NCBI GenBank assembly: GCA_017519185.1
Contig: JAFWSX010000007.1
Coordinates: 43,656-107,655, forward strand
Direction: 5' to 3'
Source: Bacteroidales bacterium
Lineage (GTDB): Bacteria; Bacteroidota; Bacteroidia; Bacteroidales; UBA932
Length of the DNA: 64,000 nt
Part shown: positions 55,817 through 63,980 of the stretch, piece by piece
Position numbering within the stretch: position 1 is the first letter of the stretch
Layout: each line of letters begins with the position of its first letter
The notes under the pieces: generated by a model
The model's input: only the letters and a program-made list of their open reading frames with translations
What the model was told of the DNA's origin: nothing
The model's database searches: none
Made by a program: the position numbers and the translations under genes

Positions 55817-57241
55817 TCAATGGAAAAGACTTCGTATGTCGTTGCCGAAGGCCAGGACCATCAGCGCCAGCAGGAATATCATTCCTATGGTCTGCGCCAC
55901 CTCCATGGCTTTGTTGCTGAGCTTGCGGCCGGTGATCATCTCGATCAGCAGGAACAGGATGTGGCCTCCGTCAAGTCCCGGGATGGGAATGAGGTTCAGC
56001 ACAGCCAGCATTATGGACAGCATCGCGGTGAGGCTCCATACCCTGTACCAGTCCCAGGTGCCGGGGAATACGCGTCCTATGGCGATGAAACTGCCGACCG
56101 ACTTGTAGGCCTTGGTTTTGGGCGAGAAGATCAGGCCAAGCTCCTTGATGTAGTTGCCGATGTAGTTGCAAGCCTTGGAAATGCCTGCGGGTATAGCCTG
56201 CAGGAAGGAATAAGTATGCTCGGTGACGTGGAAGAACTTGTTGAGGTCGTTCTCCAGCAGCACACCGATATGTCCGGCGGTGTCAACGGCCAGAGGCACT
56301 TCGAACACCTCGCCTGCGCGGTTGACCGATGCCACTACCGAATCCTCAGAGTGTTTTGCAAGTTCTTTCTGGATATCCTGCACGAGGAACATATCCTCAC
56401 CGTTGATGCCGACGAACTTGTCGTCGTTCTGCAGGCCGCTCCCTGCATTGGGCGAATCTGCAGCCAGACTGTCAACCACGAACGGGAACGCGAGGCTGAA
56501 CATTCCGGCTGAGTTGAGCATTGCGGGAAGATATACCGGATCGATGTCGATCTGGATGGTGTCGTTACCGCGGACAACCTGCGCCGTTGTGGCCTTTGAG
56601 CGGATCATGTCGACCTGAAGCTGGGAAAAATCGTCGACCGGAACATTGTCGAAACTCAGGATGCGGTCACCGTTGCGGAACCCTATCTCGTAGGCAAGGT
56701 CATTTACGGCAACTCCGTAGGTCGCATCTTCGTTCTTTATATACTGCTCACCCCAGTGGTGCAGCACTGAAGCGTAGAGAACTATTGCAAGGATGAAGTT
56801 GAAGAACACTCCTCCGAACATCACGAGGAAACGCTGCCAGGCGGGTTTTGTTCGGAACTCCCAGGGCTGGGGTTCCTTGCTGAGCTGGTCGGCCTTTGTG
56901 GTTTCGTCAATCATTCCGCCGATGGCGCAGTAGCCTCCCAGCGGAACCCAGCCGATGCCGTATTCGGTGTTGTCGGGATATTTGTTCCAGTCATTGTCGT
57001 CCAGCAGGCTTAGATCGGCGTCAGGCTCCGGTTGGGGAACGTTCTTGGAGAAAAATTTGAAGTGCAGTTTGCCTTTGAACTTCTTTACCCTCATCAGTGA
57101 GAACTGGGGGTTGAAGAACATATAGAACTTTTCGACGCGTATCTTGAAGATCTTCGCGAAAAGGAAATGGCCGAACTCGTGCACGAGAACCAGCAGCGAG
57201 AGGGCGAATATGACTTGAACTATCTTGACTAAGACAATCAT
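55817..57241 (-). CDS. rseP: Site-2 intramembrane metalloprotease RseP
   Basis: 474 residues. The zinc motif HEFGH lies in the first membrane helix (LSLLVLVHEFGHFLFAKIF), the second metal-site motif NLIPIPGLDGGHIL near the C-terminus, and a PDZ domain between (IGFRNGDRILSFDNVPVDD). Cleaves membrane anchors such as anti-sigma factors and remnant signal peptides. It starts three bases after dxr, a pairing common in bacteria. Confidence 0.95.
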   Translation of the reverse strand: MIVLVKIVQVIFALSLLVLVHEFGHFLFAKIFKIRVEKFYMFFNPQFSLMRVKKFKGKLHFKFFSKNVPQPEPDADLSLLDDNDWNKYPDNTEYGIGWVPLGGYCAIGGMIDETTKADQLSKEPQPWEFRTKPAWQRFLVMFGGVFFNFILAIVLYASVLHHWGEQYIKNEDATYGVAVNDLAYEIGFRNGDRILSFDNVPVDDFSQLQVDMIRSKATTAQVVRGNDTIQIDIDPVYLPAMLNSAGMFSLAFPFVVDSLAADSPNAGSGLQNDDKFVGINGEDMFLVQDIQKELAKHSEDSVVASVNRAGEVFEVPLAVDTAGHIGVLLENDLNKFFHVTEHTYSFLQAIPAGISKACNYIGNYIKELGLIFSPKTKAYKSVGSFIAIGRVFPGTWDWYRVWSLTAMLSIMLAVLNLIPIPGLDGGHILFLLIEMITGRKLSNKAMEVAQTIGMIFLLALMVLAFGNDIRSLFH

Positions 57242-57243
57242 CT

Positions 57244-58407
57244 TTACAGTTTCTTGATGAAATCTTCGGCAGTCTGGCGAGCCGAATCATTGGTTAAAAA
57301 GATCGATTCCAGGTCCGGAGTGGGGATGATGCTGGAAACCGACATCGTATGGTTTATCACTTCCGGGATTTGTCCGAAACGGATTTTTCCTTGCAAAAAT
57401 GCGGCCACGGCCACTTCATTTGCCGCATTCATAATGCAGGTGGCATTGCCGCCTTCCCTCAGAGCCTCGTATGCATAGCCAAGGCAGGGGAAACGCTCTA
57501 TGTCCGGTTTGAAGAAAGTCATCGACGCCAGTTGGGCAAAGTCGATGCGCTGAGTGTCGAGGCGTCTCCTGAGCGGATATCCGATGGCATACTGGATGGG
57601 AATCCTCATATCGGGAATGCTCATCTGGGCCATTACGGTGCCGTCTTCGAACTGCACCATAGAGTGGATTATCGACTGCGGGTGGATTACGACTTCGATA
57701 TCCTTTGGCTCAGTGTTGAACAGCCAGCGGGCTTCGATAAGTTCCAATCCTTTGTTCATCAGACTCGCAGAGTCTATGGTCACTTTAGCTCCCATCTTCC
57801 AGCGGGGATGGTTGAGCGCCTGCTCTTTTGTGGCGTTGAATATCTCTTTCTTCGTGGCGTTGAGGAACGGACCGCCTGAACCCGTAAGGAGAATCTTCTC
57901 AATGGGAGAACAGTTGCCGGCAAGGCATTGGAAAATGGCTGAGTGCTCAGAGTCGACAGGCACTATAGCCGCTTTGTGCTTCAACGCGAGTCCGGTTACT
58001 ATCTCACCTGCTGCAACAAGAGTTTCCTTATTGGCCAGGGCAATGGTCTTCGAAGCTTCTATGGCGGCGATTGTCGGCCTGAGCCCGCTGAAACCTACCA
58101 TTGCGGTCAGCACGATGTCGATATCTTCACTTTGTACCAGGCTGCATATTGAGTCGATGCCTGTAAAAACCTTGATGTCGAGAGGGTCAAGCGCCGACTG
58201 GACTTCGTCGTAGCGGCTTTCGTCACATATGACGACTGCATTCGGCTTGAATTGGGCTGCCTGTTCTATCAGCAGCTGGCTGTTGCTGTTGGCTGTAAGC
58301 AGTTCGACTTGGAATGCTTCGGGATGCTGGCTGATTACATCCAGGGCCTGTGTGCCTATGGAGCCCGTAGAGCCCAATATGGCGATATGTCTTTTAAGGA
58401 CTTCCAT
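57244..58407 (-). CDS. dxr: 1-deoxy-D-xylulose-5-phosphate reductoisomerase
   Basis: Second step of the MEP isoprenoid pathway, NADPH-dependent. 387 residues: nucleotide-binding GSTGSIGTQALDV at the N-terminus, metal and substrate motifs PVDSEHSAIFQCL and LTGSGGPFLN, and KMGAKVTIDSASLMNKGLELIEA. It lies between an M23 gene and rseP in a minus-strand operon. Confidence 0.97.
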   Translation of the reverse strand: MEVLKRHIAILGSTGSIGTQALDVISQHPEAFQVELLTANSNSQLLIEQAAQFKPNAVVICDESRYDEVQSALDPLDIKVFTGIDSICSLVQSEDIDIVLTAMVGFSGLRPTIAAIEASKTIALANKETLVAAGEIVTGLALKHKAAIVPVDSEHSAIFQCLAGNCSPIEKILLTGSGGPFLNATKKEIFNATKEQALNHPRWKMGAKVTIDSASLMNKGLELIEARWLFNTEPKDIEVVIHPQSIIHSMVQFEDGTVMAQMSIPDMRIPIQYAIGYPLRRRLDTQRIDFAQLASMTFFKPDIERFPCLGYAYEALREGGNATCIMNAANEVAVAAFLQGKIRFGQIPEVINHTMSVSSIIPTPDLESIFLTNDSARQTAEDFIKKL

Positions 58408-58408
58408 T

Positions 58409-59266
58409 CTAGAATTTTATGTATTCGGTGGGGTCGATGGCATCTCCGTTGTGCCAGAGTTCGAAATGCAGATGGATTCCGTAGCTCAACCTGCCGGTAT
58501 CGCCGACTACTGCGACCGGCGTGCCTGCAGACACTTTGTCTCCTGTCTTCTTAAGCAGACGGGAGTTGTGCTTGTAGATTGATACCAGATTATGGCTGTG
58601 TTGTATCTGTATGGTGTATCCTGTGTCGTCATTCCAGCCGGCGCTGATGACTGTGCCGTCCAGCACGGAATAGACTATCTCATCTTCCGCAGCGGCAATG
58701 TCGATATAGGGATGGCCGGTGGCTACATTGTAGTTCTGTGTGATGATGCCCTTGACGGGAGTGAAGAAATGGATGCCCTCGAGCTGCTCGATGTTCCTGC
58801 CGCGGGATGATATGTTGAAAGTCTCTTCACTGATGACTTCGTTGCGCAGGATGGAATCCCTCTGGGCATACAGCTGCCTGTAAAGGCTTGAAGTAGAATC
58901 TTTCTGCATCACGCGGAGACTGTCCATGTCGATGGGTTCCCGTCCTGTGACGATGCGCTGTATGTTGTTGACTTGGAATGCCCACAGCGAAACCTCTTTC
59001 TCGAGAGAATCTATCCTCCGCTGATTTGACTCCTGCAGGGCCCTGGTCTCTTTAGTGGGATAGCCCGGGATGAGGTAGCGCACGGGAGTATAGGCCGTGA
59101 TGCAGTAGGTGGCCGCAACCAAAAGCAGCGCCGCCGTAACGCCCATCGCTATGAGAAGCCCGCGGGAGGTGGTTCGCGAGAAAAGCTCGTTGGCCGTTTC
59201 TATCTCCCTGACGGAGAGCCTCCAGTTCCTGTGTATGCGGAATAAATTTTTCAGTCGTTTGAACAT
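58409..59266 (-). CDS. M23-family (LytM) endopeptidase, membrane-anchored
   Basis: 285 residues from the ATG at 59266. One membrane helix (GLLIAMGVTAALLLVAATYC), a short coiled coil, and a LytM domain with HPYID (HxxxD), IYKHNSR and HLHFELW (HxH), so the catalytic set is complete. Likely cell-wall hydrolase. It is divergent from ruvX with 20 bases between the two start codons, and it opens the dxr-rseP-DUF4837 unit. Confidence 0.88.
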   Translation of the reverse strand: MFKRLKNLFRIHRNWRLSVREIETANELFSRTTSRGLLIAMGVTAALLLVAATYCITAYTPVRYLIPGYPTKETRALQESNQRRIDSLEKEVSLWAFQVNNIQRIVTGREPIDMDSLRVMQKDSTSSLYRQLYAQRDSILRNEVISEETFNISSRGRNIEQLEGIHFFTPVKGIITQNYNVATGHPYIDIAAAEDEIVYSVLDGTVISAGWNDDTGYTIQIQHSHNLVSIYKHNSRLLKKTGDKVSAGTPVAVVGDTGRLSYGIHLHFELWHNGDAIDPTEYIKF

Positions 59267-59272
59267 AAATGT

Positions 59273-59281
59273 TAACTTTGC
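59273..59281 (+). promoter_or_regulatory. -7 promoter element for ruvX (leaderless)
   Basis: TAACTTTGC is a full consensus match. The expected start point, 4-6 bases after the G at 59280, coincides with the GTG at 59287. Confidence 0.55.
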
Positions 59282-59286
59282 AGGCT

Positions 59287-59706
59287 GTGAACAGGATTGT
59301 TGGAATAGACTACGGAAAAAAACGCACGGGGATTGCAATGAGTGACCCCCTGATGATGTTTGCCTCTCCGGTCGAAACTGTTCAAACGGCAAATATAATA
59401 GATTATCTTAAAAAACTGAGTCTGCAGGAGACCATTGTCCGCTTCGTGGTCGGTTATCCGATGAATATGGACAACAAGCCCAGTGAGGCTGCCGCCTATG
59501 TCGACGCATTCCTCAAGACACTGCACAAGAATTTCCCGGAAATTCCTGTGACACTGGAAGATGAAAGGTTTACGTCGGTTCTGGCACACCGTTCGCTTAT
59601 CGACGGCGGTGTCAAGAAGATGGCTCGCAGGGACAAGGCAGCAGTGGACAAGGTGAGCGCGGCGCTGATCCTTCAGACTTTTATGGATAGAAAAACAGAA
59701 CAGTAA
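59287..59706 (+). CDS. ruvX: RuvX/YqgF Holliday-junction resolvase-like nuclease
   Basis: 139 residues from a GTG start (then NRIVGIDYGKKRTGIAMSDP), an RNase-H-like fold whose first strand carries the catalytic Asp in GIDYG. LEDERFTS and VDKVSAALIL follow in family order. Homologues process pre-16S rRNA ends. An ATG at 59269 is in frame but lies before the promoter box, so GTG is preferred. Its stop overlaps the def start. Confidence 0.9.
   Translation: MNRIVGIDYGKKRTGIAMSDPLMMFASPVETVQTANIIDYLKKLSLQETIVRFVVGYPMNMDNKPSEAAAYVDAFLKTLHKNFPEIPVTLEDERFTSVLAHRSLIDGGVKKMARRDKAAVDKVSAALILQTFMDRKTEQ
59389..59397 (-). promoter_or_regulatory. Possible -7 element for the M23-dxr-rseP unit
   Basis: Reads TATATTTGC on the minus strand inside ruvX, about 120 bases before the M23 ATG. 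No better box was found closer. Confidence 0.4.
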
Positions 59707-60269
59707 TGATACTCCCCATCTTTCTATACGGCTCAAAAGTACTCCGCGAAGTGGCGGCTCCCGTCGATCTCGAAAAAGACGACCGCAACGCATTGACCGA
59801 ACTGCTAAACAATATGGATGAAACCATGAAGAAGGCAGACGGCTGCGGCATTGCAGCCCCCCAGGTCGGAGTGAGCAAGCGTTTGCTCATAGTCGACGGC
59901 TCGGACCTTACAGAAAAATATCCTGAACTCAAGGATTTCTACCGTAGGATGATCAATCCGGTGATCGTGAGTGAAAGTGAAGAAACTTCGGAATATAACG
60001 AAGGTTGCCTGAGCATACCCGATGTCGACGCTGACGTGGTAAGGCCCAAGGTGATCACAGTCAGATATTACGATGAAAATTTCGAGCTGAAGGAAGAAAC
60101 TTTCGACGATTTCGCTTCCCGTATGGTTCAGCACGAAATGGACCATCTCGACGGAATAGTCTTCACCGACCACGCGACACCCATCCGCAAGAAGCTTATT
60201 TCAGGCAAGCTCCGCGGTATTTCCAAAGGGTGCGTCAACACCCGATACAAAGCCAAAGTGCAGAATTAG
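59706..60269 (+). CDS. def: Peptide deformylase
   Basis: Removes the N-terminal formyl group from new proteins. 187 residues with all three motifs: GCGIAAPQVG, EGCLSIP with the metal Cys, and QHEMDHLDG with the two His ligands and catalytic Glu. Coupled to ruvX by a one-base overlap. Its stop overlaps that of rimM on the other strand. It completes the formyl cycle with the Fmt fusion. Confidence 0.96.
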   Translation: MILPIFLYGSKVLREVAAPVDLEKDDRNALTELLNNMDETMKKADGCGIAAPQVGVSKRLLIVDGSDLTEKYPELKDFYRRMINPVIVSESEETSEYNEGCLSIPDVDADVVRPKVITVRYYDENFELKEETFDDFASRMVQHEMDHLDGIVFTDHATPIRKKLISGKLRGISKGCVNTRYKAKVQN

Positions 60270-60736
60270 AGCAGTCCTTCAGGTACTCTCAGGAAAATCC
60301 GGCCTTTCTTTTCATCAATCCCCTCGATCAGATCTTCGTGGCAGGGGATGAGGATTGTCTCGTCTGAATCGGGGAGCTTCACCTCAAGGCAGGGATTTGA
60401 AGGAATGTCGACATATTCGGTGACAGTGCCGATCAGCTGCGATGTTGCAGCGTCAAACACATCCAGCCCGGTGAGGCCGGCATAGTCGTCTTCGTCATCG
60501 AGGCTGAAGTAGATGTCTTTGCCAACAAGCTCCTCGGCATCCTGAAGACTGTCTATGTCTTCGAGTTTCAGAAAGGCCTTTTTGCTGCCGTGAGCTTTGA
60601 ACTCCTCAATGAAAAAAGGAACCGGCAATTCATCGAAATCGATGAACACCGGTTCTTTGACGTCGAAATCCTCGGGAATTGAGGCCGTGCTTACTATTAC
60701 ACCGCCCTGTGTTCCATAAGATTTGAGAATTCGCAT
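60266..60736 (-). CDS. rimM: Ribosome maturation factor RimM
   Basis: 156 residues from the ATG at 60736 (RILKSYGTQGGVIV). The N-terminal beta-barrel contains EPVFIDFDELPVPFFIEEF and the C-terminal PRC-like barrel EVKLPDSDETILIPCHEDLI. Assists assembly of the 30S head with S19. It starts four bases after rpsP; no trmD or rplS follows, unlike the common order. Confidence 0.88.
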   Translation of the reverse strand: MRILKSYGTQGGVIVSTASIPEDFDVKEPVFIDFDELPVPFFIEEFKAHGSKKAFLKLEDIDSLQDAEELVGKDIYFSLDDEDDYAGLTGLDVFDAATSQLIGTVTEYVDIPSNPCLEVKLPDSDETILIPCHEDLIEGIDEKKGRIFLRVPEGLL

Positions 60737-60740
60737 GAAA

Positions 60741-61301
60741 TTAAGCCTCAGCGGGAGCTTCTTCAGCGGTGGCTTCAGCAGCAGCTTCAGCTTCAGCGGC
60801 AGCTTTTGCCTCAGCTTCTGCAGCAGCCTTGGCGGCAGCTTCTTCAGCTTTCTTCTTGGCAATAGCTTCAGCACGTTCAGCATTAACTTTAGCTTCCGCA
60901 GCTTTGGCAGCTTTGGCAGCCTCGATGCCGGCGTTCTTCACAGCGCTGATTTTGTTCGCGATCTTAGCATCTTTCTCAGCCTTCCAGGCATCCCATCTCT
61001 TCTGGGCCTCAGCTTCTGAGAAAGCACCCTTCTTCACGCCGCCGTCAAGATGTTTCTTGAGCAGTACACCTTCGTAAGAAAGGATACGACGGGTTGTCGG
61101 AGAGGGCTGGGCACCGCAATTGAGCCAGTAAAGAGCTCTTTCGTTGTTGAGAACGATGGTTGCAGGGTTGGTGTTGGGATTGTAGCTACCGATCTGTTCG
61201 ATGAAACGGCCGTCACGAGGTGAGCGGACGTCAGTTACCACGATATGATAAAAAGCGTAGTTCTTTTTTCCGTGGCGTGCAAGGCGAATTTTAACAGCCA
61301 T
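60741..61301 (-). CDS. rpsP: 30S ribosomal protein S16 with Ala/Glu-rich tail
   Basis: 186 residues. The first 80 are canonical S16 ([35 protein letters not shown]), then a long helical tail of Ala, Glu and Lys, as seen in Bacteroidota S16, roughly doubling the protein. Operon with rimM. Confidence 0.95.
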   Translation of the reverse strand: MAVKIRLARHGKKNYAFYHIVVTDVRSPRDGRFIEQIGSYNPNTNPATIVLNNERALYWLNCGAQPSPTTRRILSYEGVLLKKHLDGGVKKGAFSEAEAQKRWDAWKAEKDAKIANKISAVKNAGIEAAKAAKAAEAKVNAERAEAIAKKKAEEAAAKAAAEAEAKAAAEAEAAAEATAEEAPAEA

Positions 61302-61360
61302 AATGTGTAATTAAAAGTTAATAATGAGGTTAACTTCCTTATCTTCTCGAGAAAAGGTCT

Positions 61361-61369
61361 GCAAAAATA
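61361..61369 (-). promoter_or_regulatory. -7 promoter element for rpsP-rimM
   Basis: Reads TATTTTTGC on the minus strand, 60 bases before the rpsP ATG. Confidence 0.55.
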
Positions 61370-61405
61370 CGCCTTTTTTTGAAAATACAAAACGCGTAGG
61401 AGAAA

Positions 61406-62740
61406 TTACTCGTCTTTTTTGCCGGCAGTCAGCTTCACTGCCAGGAATCCGAGGATGACGGCGAGGGCTGAAGTCACGAGCACTGCGGCCTTGCCCACCG
61501 CAATCATCTCAGGGTCAGTGAAAGCCAGGTTGTCGATGAAGAGTGACATCGTAAAGCCTATGCTGCCGACCATACCGATGGCAAACAGCTGTTTGTAGGT
61601 AGAATGAGAAGGCAGCTGAGCAAGCTTGAGCTTGATTGACAGCCAGCTGAAGAGGAAGATGCCGATAGGCTTGCCAAGCAACAGGCCGAAGAAGATGCCG
61701 AGCGCGATATTGAAATAGCCGCCCGCAAAAATCTCACCGCTGAAGGCCACTCCTGCGTTTGCAAGAGCAAACAACGGCATAATAAAGTAGTTTACCGGAG
61801 TGTTCAGGGCAACCTGGAAGCGGTCGGTGATAGGACTGATGTCATCTACACGGTTGTTGATCTGATGGAGCAAGTCGAGCTGTTCGGGGGTGGTTTCGGC
61901 CTCAAGCTGACCGTGGCTGGCGGCCTTGAACTTGTTCAGCAGGTGCTGGACGTTCGTGTAGAACCGGACTTCGTTGATGCGGGTCTTCGCCGGTATGGTT
62001 ATGGCAAGCAGTACACCAGCTATCGTTGCGTGAATGCCGGACTTGAATATGAAATACCACAGGAATAATCCAGGGATGATGTACAGCATGGGATTGCGGG
62101 CATTCAAATAGTTCAATGCCAGGAGTATCAACATTACTATTGCTGCATAGGCGAGGAATATCCCGTGAATGGCGTGAGTGGGGTAGAAAATGGCCAGTAC
62201 AAGGATACTGCCGAGGTCATCCACGATTGCCAGGGCTGTCAGAAAAACCTTGAGTCCGATGGGGCAGCTTTTGCCGAGCAGTGCGAGCACACCCATCGCA
62301 AAAGCGATGTCGGTAGCCATCGGGATACCCCATCCGTTTGCACTTGCAGTGCCGGCGTTGAAGAAAGTGTAGATGAGGGCGGGAACAATCATACCTCCCA
62401 GCGCCGCGAAAATAGGCAGCATCGCTTTCTTGGGCTGAGACAACTCTCCAGCCAGTATTTCGTGCTTTATTTCAAGCCCTACATTCAGGAAGAAGATAGC
62501 CATCAAACCGTCGTTGATCCATTGGATGAAGTCCATCTTGATGGAGAACTTGCCGATTTCAATGCCCATGTCCATTTCCCAGATTCTAAGCAAGTGCTGG
62601 AGACTGGGCACATTTGCAACGACTACAGCAATTATTGCACAGAAGAACAATATGAATCCTCCGATGGATCCGCTTTTGGTGAACTGCTGGAATGCGTTGC
62701 GTGTGTAGAATCTGCCGGCGTTGAGGGCTTTGGTTTTCAT
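61406..62740 (-). CDS. nhaA: Na+/H+ antiporter NhaA
   Basis: 444 residues, about twelve membrane segments. Family motifs: INDGLMAIFFLNVGLEIKHE, GWGIPMATDIAFAMGVLALLG with the essential Asp, and LTALAIVDDLGSILVLAIFY with the paired ion-binding Asp residues. Exchanges Na+ for H+ at the inner membrane. If the Rnf complex pumps Na+, NhaA could interconvert the two gradients; that link is inference. Confidence 0.96.
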   Translation of the reverse strand: MKTKALNAGRFYTRNAFQQFTKSGSIGGFILFFCAIIAVVVANVPSLQHLLRIWEMDMGIEIGKFSIKMDFIQWINDGLMAIFFLNVGLEIKHEILAGELSQPKKAMLPIFAALGGMIVPALIYTFFNAGTASANGWGIPMATDIAFAMGVLALLGKSCPIGLKVFLTALAIVDDLGSILVLAIFYPTHAIHGIFLAYAAIVMLILLALNYLNARNPMLYIIPGLFLWYFIFKSGIHATIAGVLLAITIPAKTRINEVRFYTNVQHLLNKFKAASHGQLEAETTPEQLDLLHQINNRVDDISPITDRFQVALNTPVNYFIMPLFALANAGVAFSGEIFAGGYFNIALGIFFGLLLGKPIGIFLFSWLSIKLKLAQLPSHSTYKQLFAIGMVGSIGFTMSLFIDNLAFTDPEMIAVGKAAVLVTSALAVILGFLAVKLTAGKKDE

Positions 62741-62764
62741 AAAAAGCTTTTGTGAAATCTACAA

Positions 62765-62772
62765 CAAAAATA
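62765..62772 (-). promoter_or_regulatory. -7 promoter element for nhaA
   Basis: Reads TATTTTTG followed by T on the minus strand, 25 bases before the nhaA ATG, back to back with the DUF1080 promoter. Confidence 0.55.
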
Positions 62773-62786
62773 CGATGAAAAATTAT

Positions 62787-62795
62787 TATATTTGC
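62787..62795 (+). promoter_or_regulatory. -7 promoter element for DUF1080 gene
   Basis: TATATTTGC, a full match, 35 bases before the ATG at 62830. Confidence 0.6.
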
Positions 62796-62829
62796 AAAAA
62801 TCGTTTATCAACCAATATTAATTAGTAAA

Positions 62830-63717
62830 ATGAAAAAGAATATCCTTCTTGCTGCTTCTGCAGCACTTATTATGCTTTTCAGCGGTTCGGCTCTCGCACA
62901 GCCCCCGCAAGGACCCCCTCAAGGCAGACCGGCTGGTGCTCAACAGCAGCAAGGCGTCCGCACTCCTCCCAGCAGGGTCGGCGGCACCCAGCAGCCCAAT
63001 GGCCAGGAGGCTCCCAGAATGACTCCCGAAATGACAGAGTTCTACGATCCGGTTCCCCCTACTGTAACTCCCGGTAAGTTCGATGCAAAGAACCAGAACT
63101 GGGGCGCTCCCTCAGATGCTATCATCCTTTTCGACGGTACAAACCTTGATGAATGGGAGTCTGCACGTGGCGGTGAGGCTCAGTGGACTGTTGCTGACGG
63201 TCTTCTCACAGTAAACAAGAGGGCCGGTGACATCATCACTAAACGCGAATTCGGCGACTTCCAGATTCACATCGAGTGGCGTGTTCCCGAGGGAATCCAG
63301 GGCAGCGGCCAGAGCCGTGGCAACTCAGGTCTCAAAATTGGTGGCAGCACTGGTTACGAAATCCAGATTCTCGACGGTTACAACAACCCTACTTATGTAA
63401 ACGGTATGGTTGGAAGTGTATACAAACAGACTATTCCTCTGGCAAACCCTTCACGTCCCAACGGTGAGTGGCAGTACTATGACCTCATCTTCACTGCGCC
63501 TACTTTCAACAAACTCGGCCAGTACAGAACAAAACCGAGAGTTACTCTTATATATAATGGTGTAGTTGTTTTGAACGATGTTGAAATCATCGGTACAACT
63601 TCTTATATAGGTATACCTCCAGTTAACCAGAATGCCACTTATAAGCTCCTGCTTCAGTCACACGGTGACCCCAGCGAGCCTATCAGTTACAGAAATATCT
63701 GGATTCGTGAGCTCTAG
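62830..63717 (+). CDS. Secreted DUF1080 (3-keto-disaccharide hydrolase-like) protein
   Basis: 295 residues. Signal peptide (MKKNILLAASAALIMLFSGS, then ALAQ), and about 50 residues rich in Pro, Gln and Gly (PPQGPPQGRPAGAQQQQG). Then a single DUF1080 beta-sandwich: IILFDGTNLDEWES, FQIHIEWRVPE, SGLKIGGSTGYEIQILDGY and WQYYDLIFTAP. The fold is that of laminin-G-like lectins; some members hydrolyse 3-keto-glucosides. The low-complexity region resembles the tail of the GH67 protein in this window. It stands alone between a promoter and a terminator. Confidence 0.88.
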   Translation: MKKNILLAASAALIMLFSGSALAQPPQGPPQGRPAGAQQQQGVRTPPSRVGGTQQPNGQEAPRMTPEMTEFYDPVPPTVTPGKFDAKNQNWGAPSDAIILFDGTNLDEWESARGGEAQWTVADGLLTVNKRAGDIITKREFGDFQIHIEWRVPEGIQGSGQSRGNSGLKIGGSTGYEIQILDGYNNPTYVNGMVGSVYKQTIPLANPSRPNGEWQYYDLIFTAPTFNKLGQYRTKPRVTLIYNGVVVLNDVEIIGTTSYIGIPPVNQNATYKLLLQSHGDPSEPISYRNIWIREL

Positions 63718-63740
63718 AATCTGCTGATTCCAATATAAGG

Positions 63741-63771
63741 ACCGGCGATTCTGAAATCGCCGGTTTTTTTT
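63741..63771 (+). terminator. Terminator of DUF1080 gene
   Basis: A perfect ten-pair stem (ACCGGCGATT/AATCGCCGGT), CTGA loop and eight T. Confidence 0.9.
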
Positions 63772-63814
63772 CGAAAAAATTTTCAATATTTTTTGGAGAT
63801 AAAAAAAGAAGGGC

Positions 63815-63823
63815 TATATTTGC
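63815..63823 (+). promoter_or_regulatory. rRNA operon promoter (-7 box)
   Basis: TATATTTGC with a TTTTTTGG tract about 20 bases upstream as the -33 region. The leader to the 16S start is about 155 bases and shows no open frame worth calling. Confidence 0.65.
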
Positions 63824-63980
63824 AGCCCGTTTCGGAAGAAGCGGCAAGGTTGATTGAAATGATGGAAGACTAAGTACTTTAAAAAAGTACAAGGCAATTG
63901 TAGCATAACAATTGAAAGAGCAAGCGTGAATTTCTTTAGAGAAGAGTAGAGCGGGGTCGGACTGAAATTTATAAGATTAT

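Noticed and set aside
60723..61077. Ser/Ala/Phe-rich small frames on the plus strand opposite rpsP
   Set aside because: They are the complement of the Ala/Glu-rich S16 tail; low-complexity shadows.
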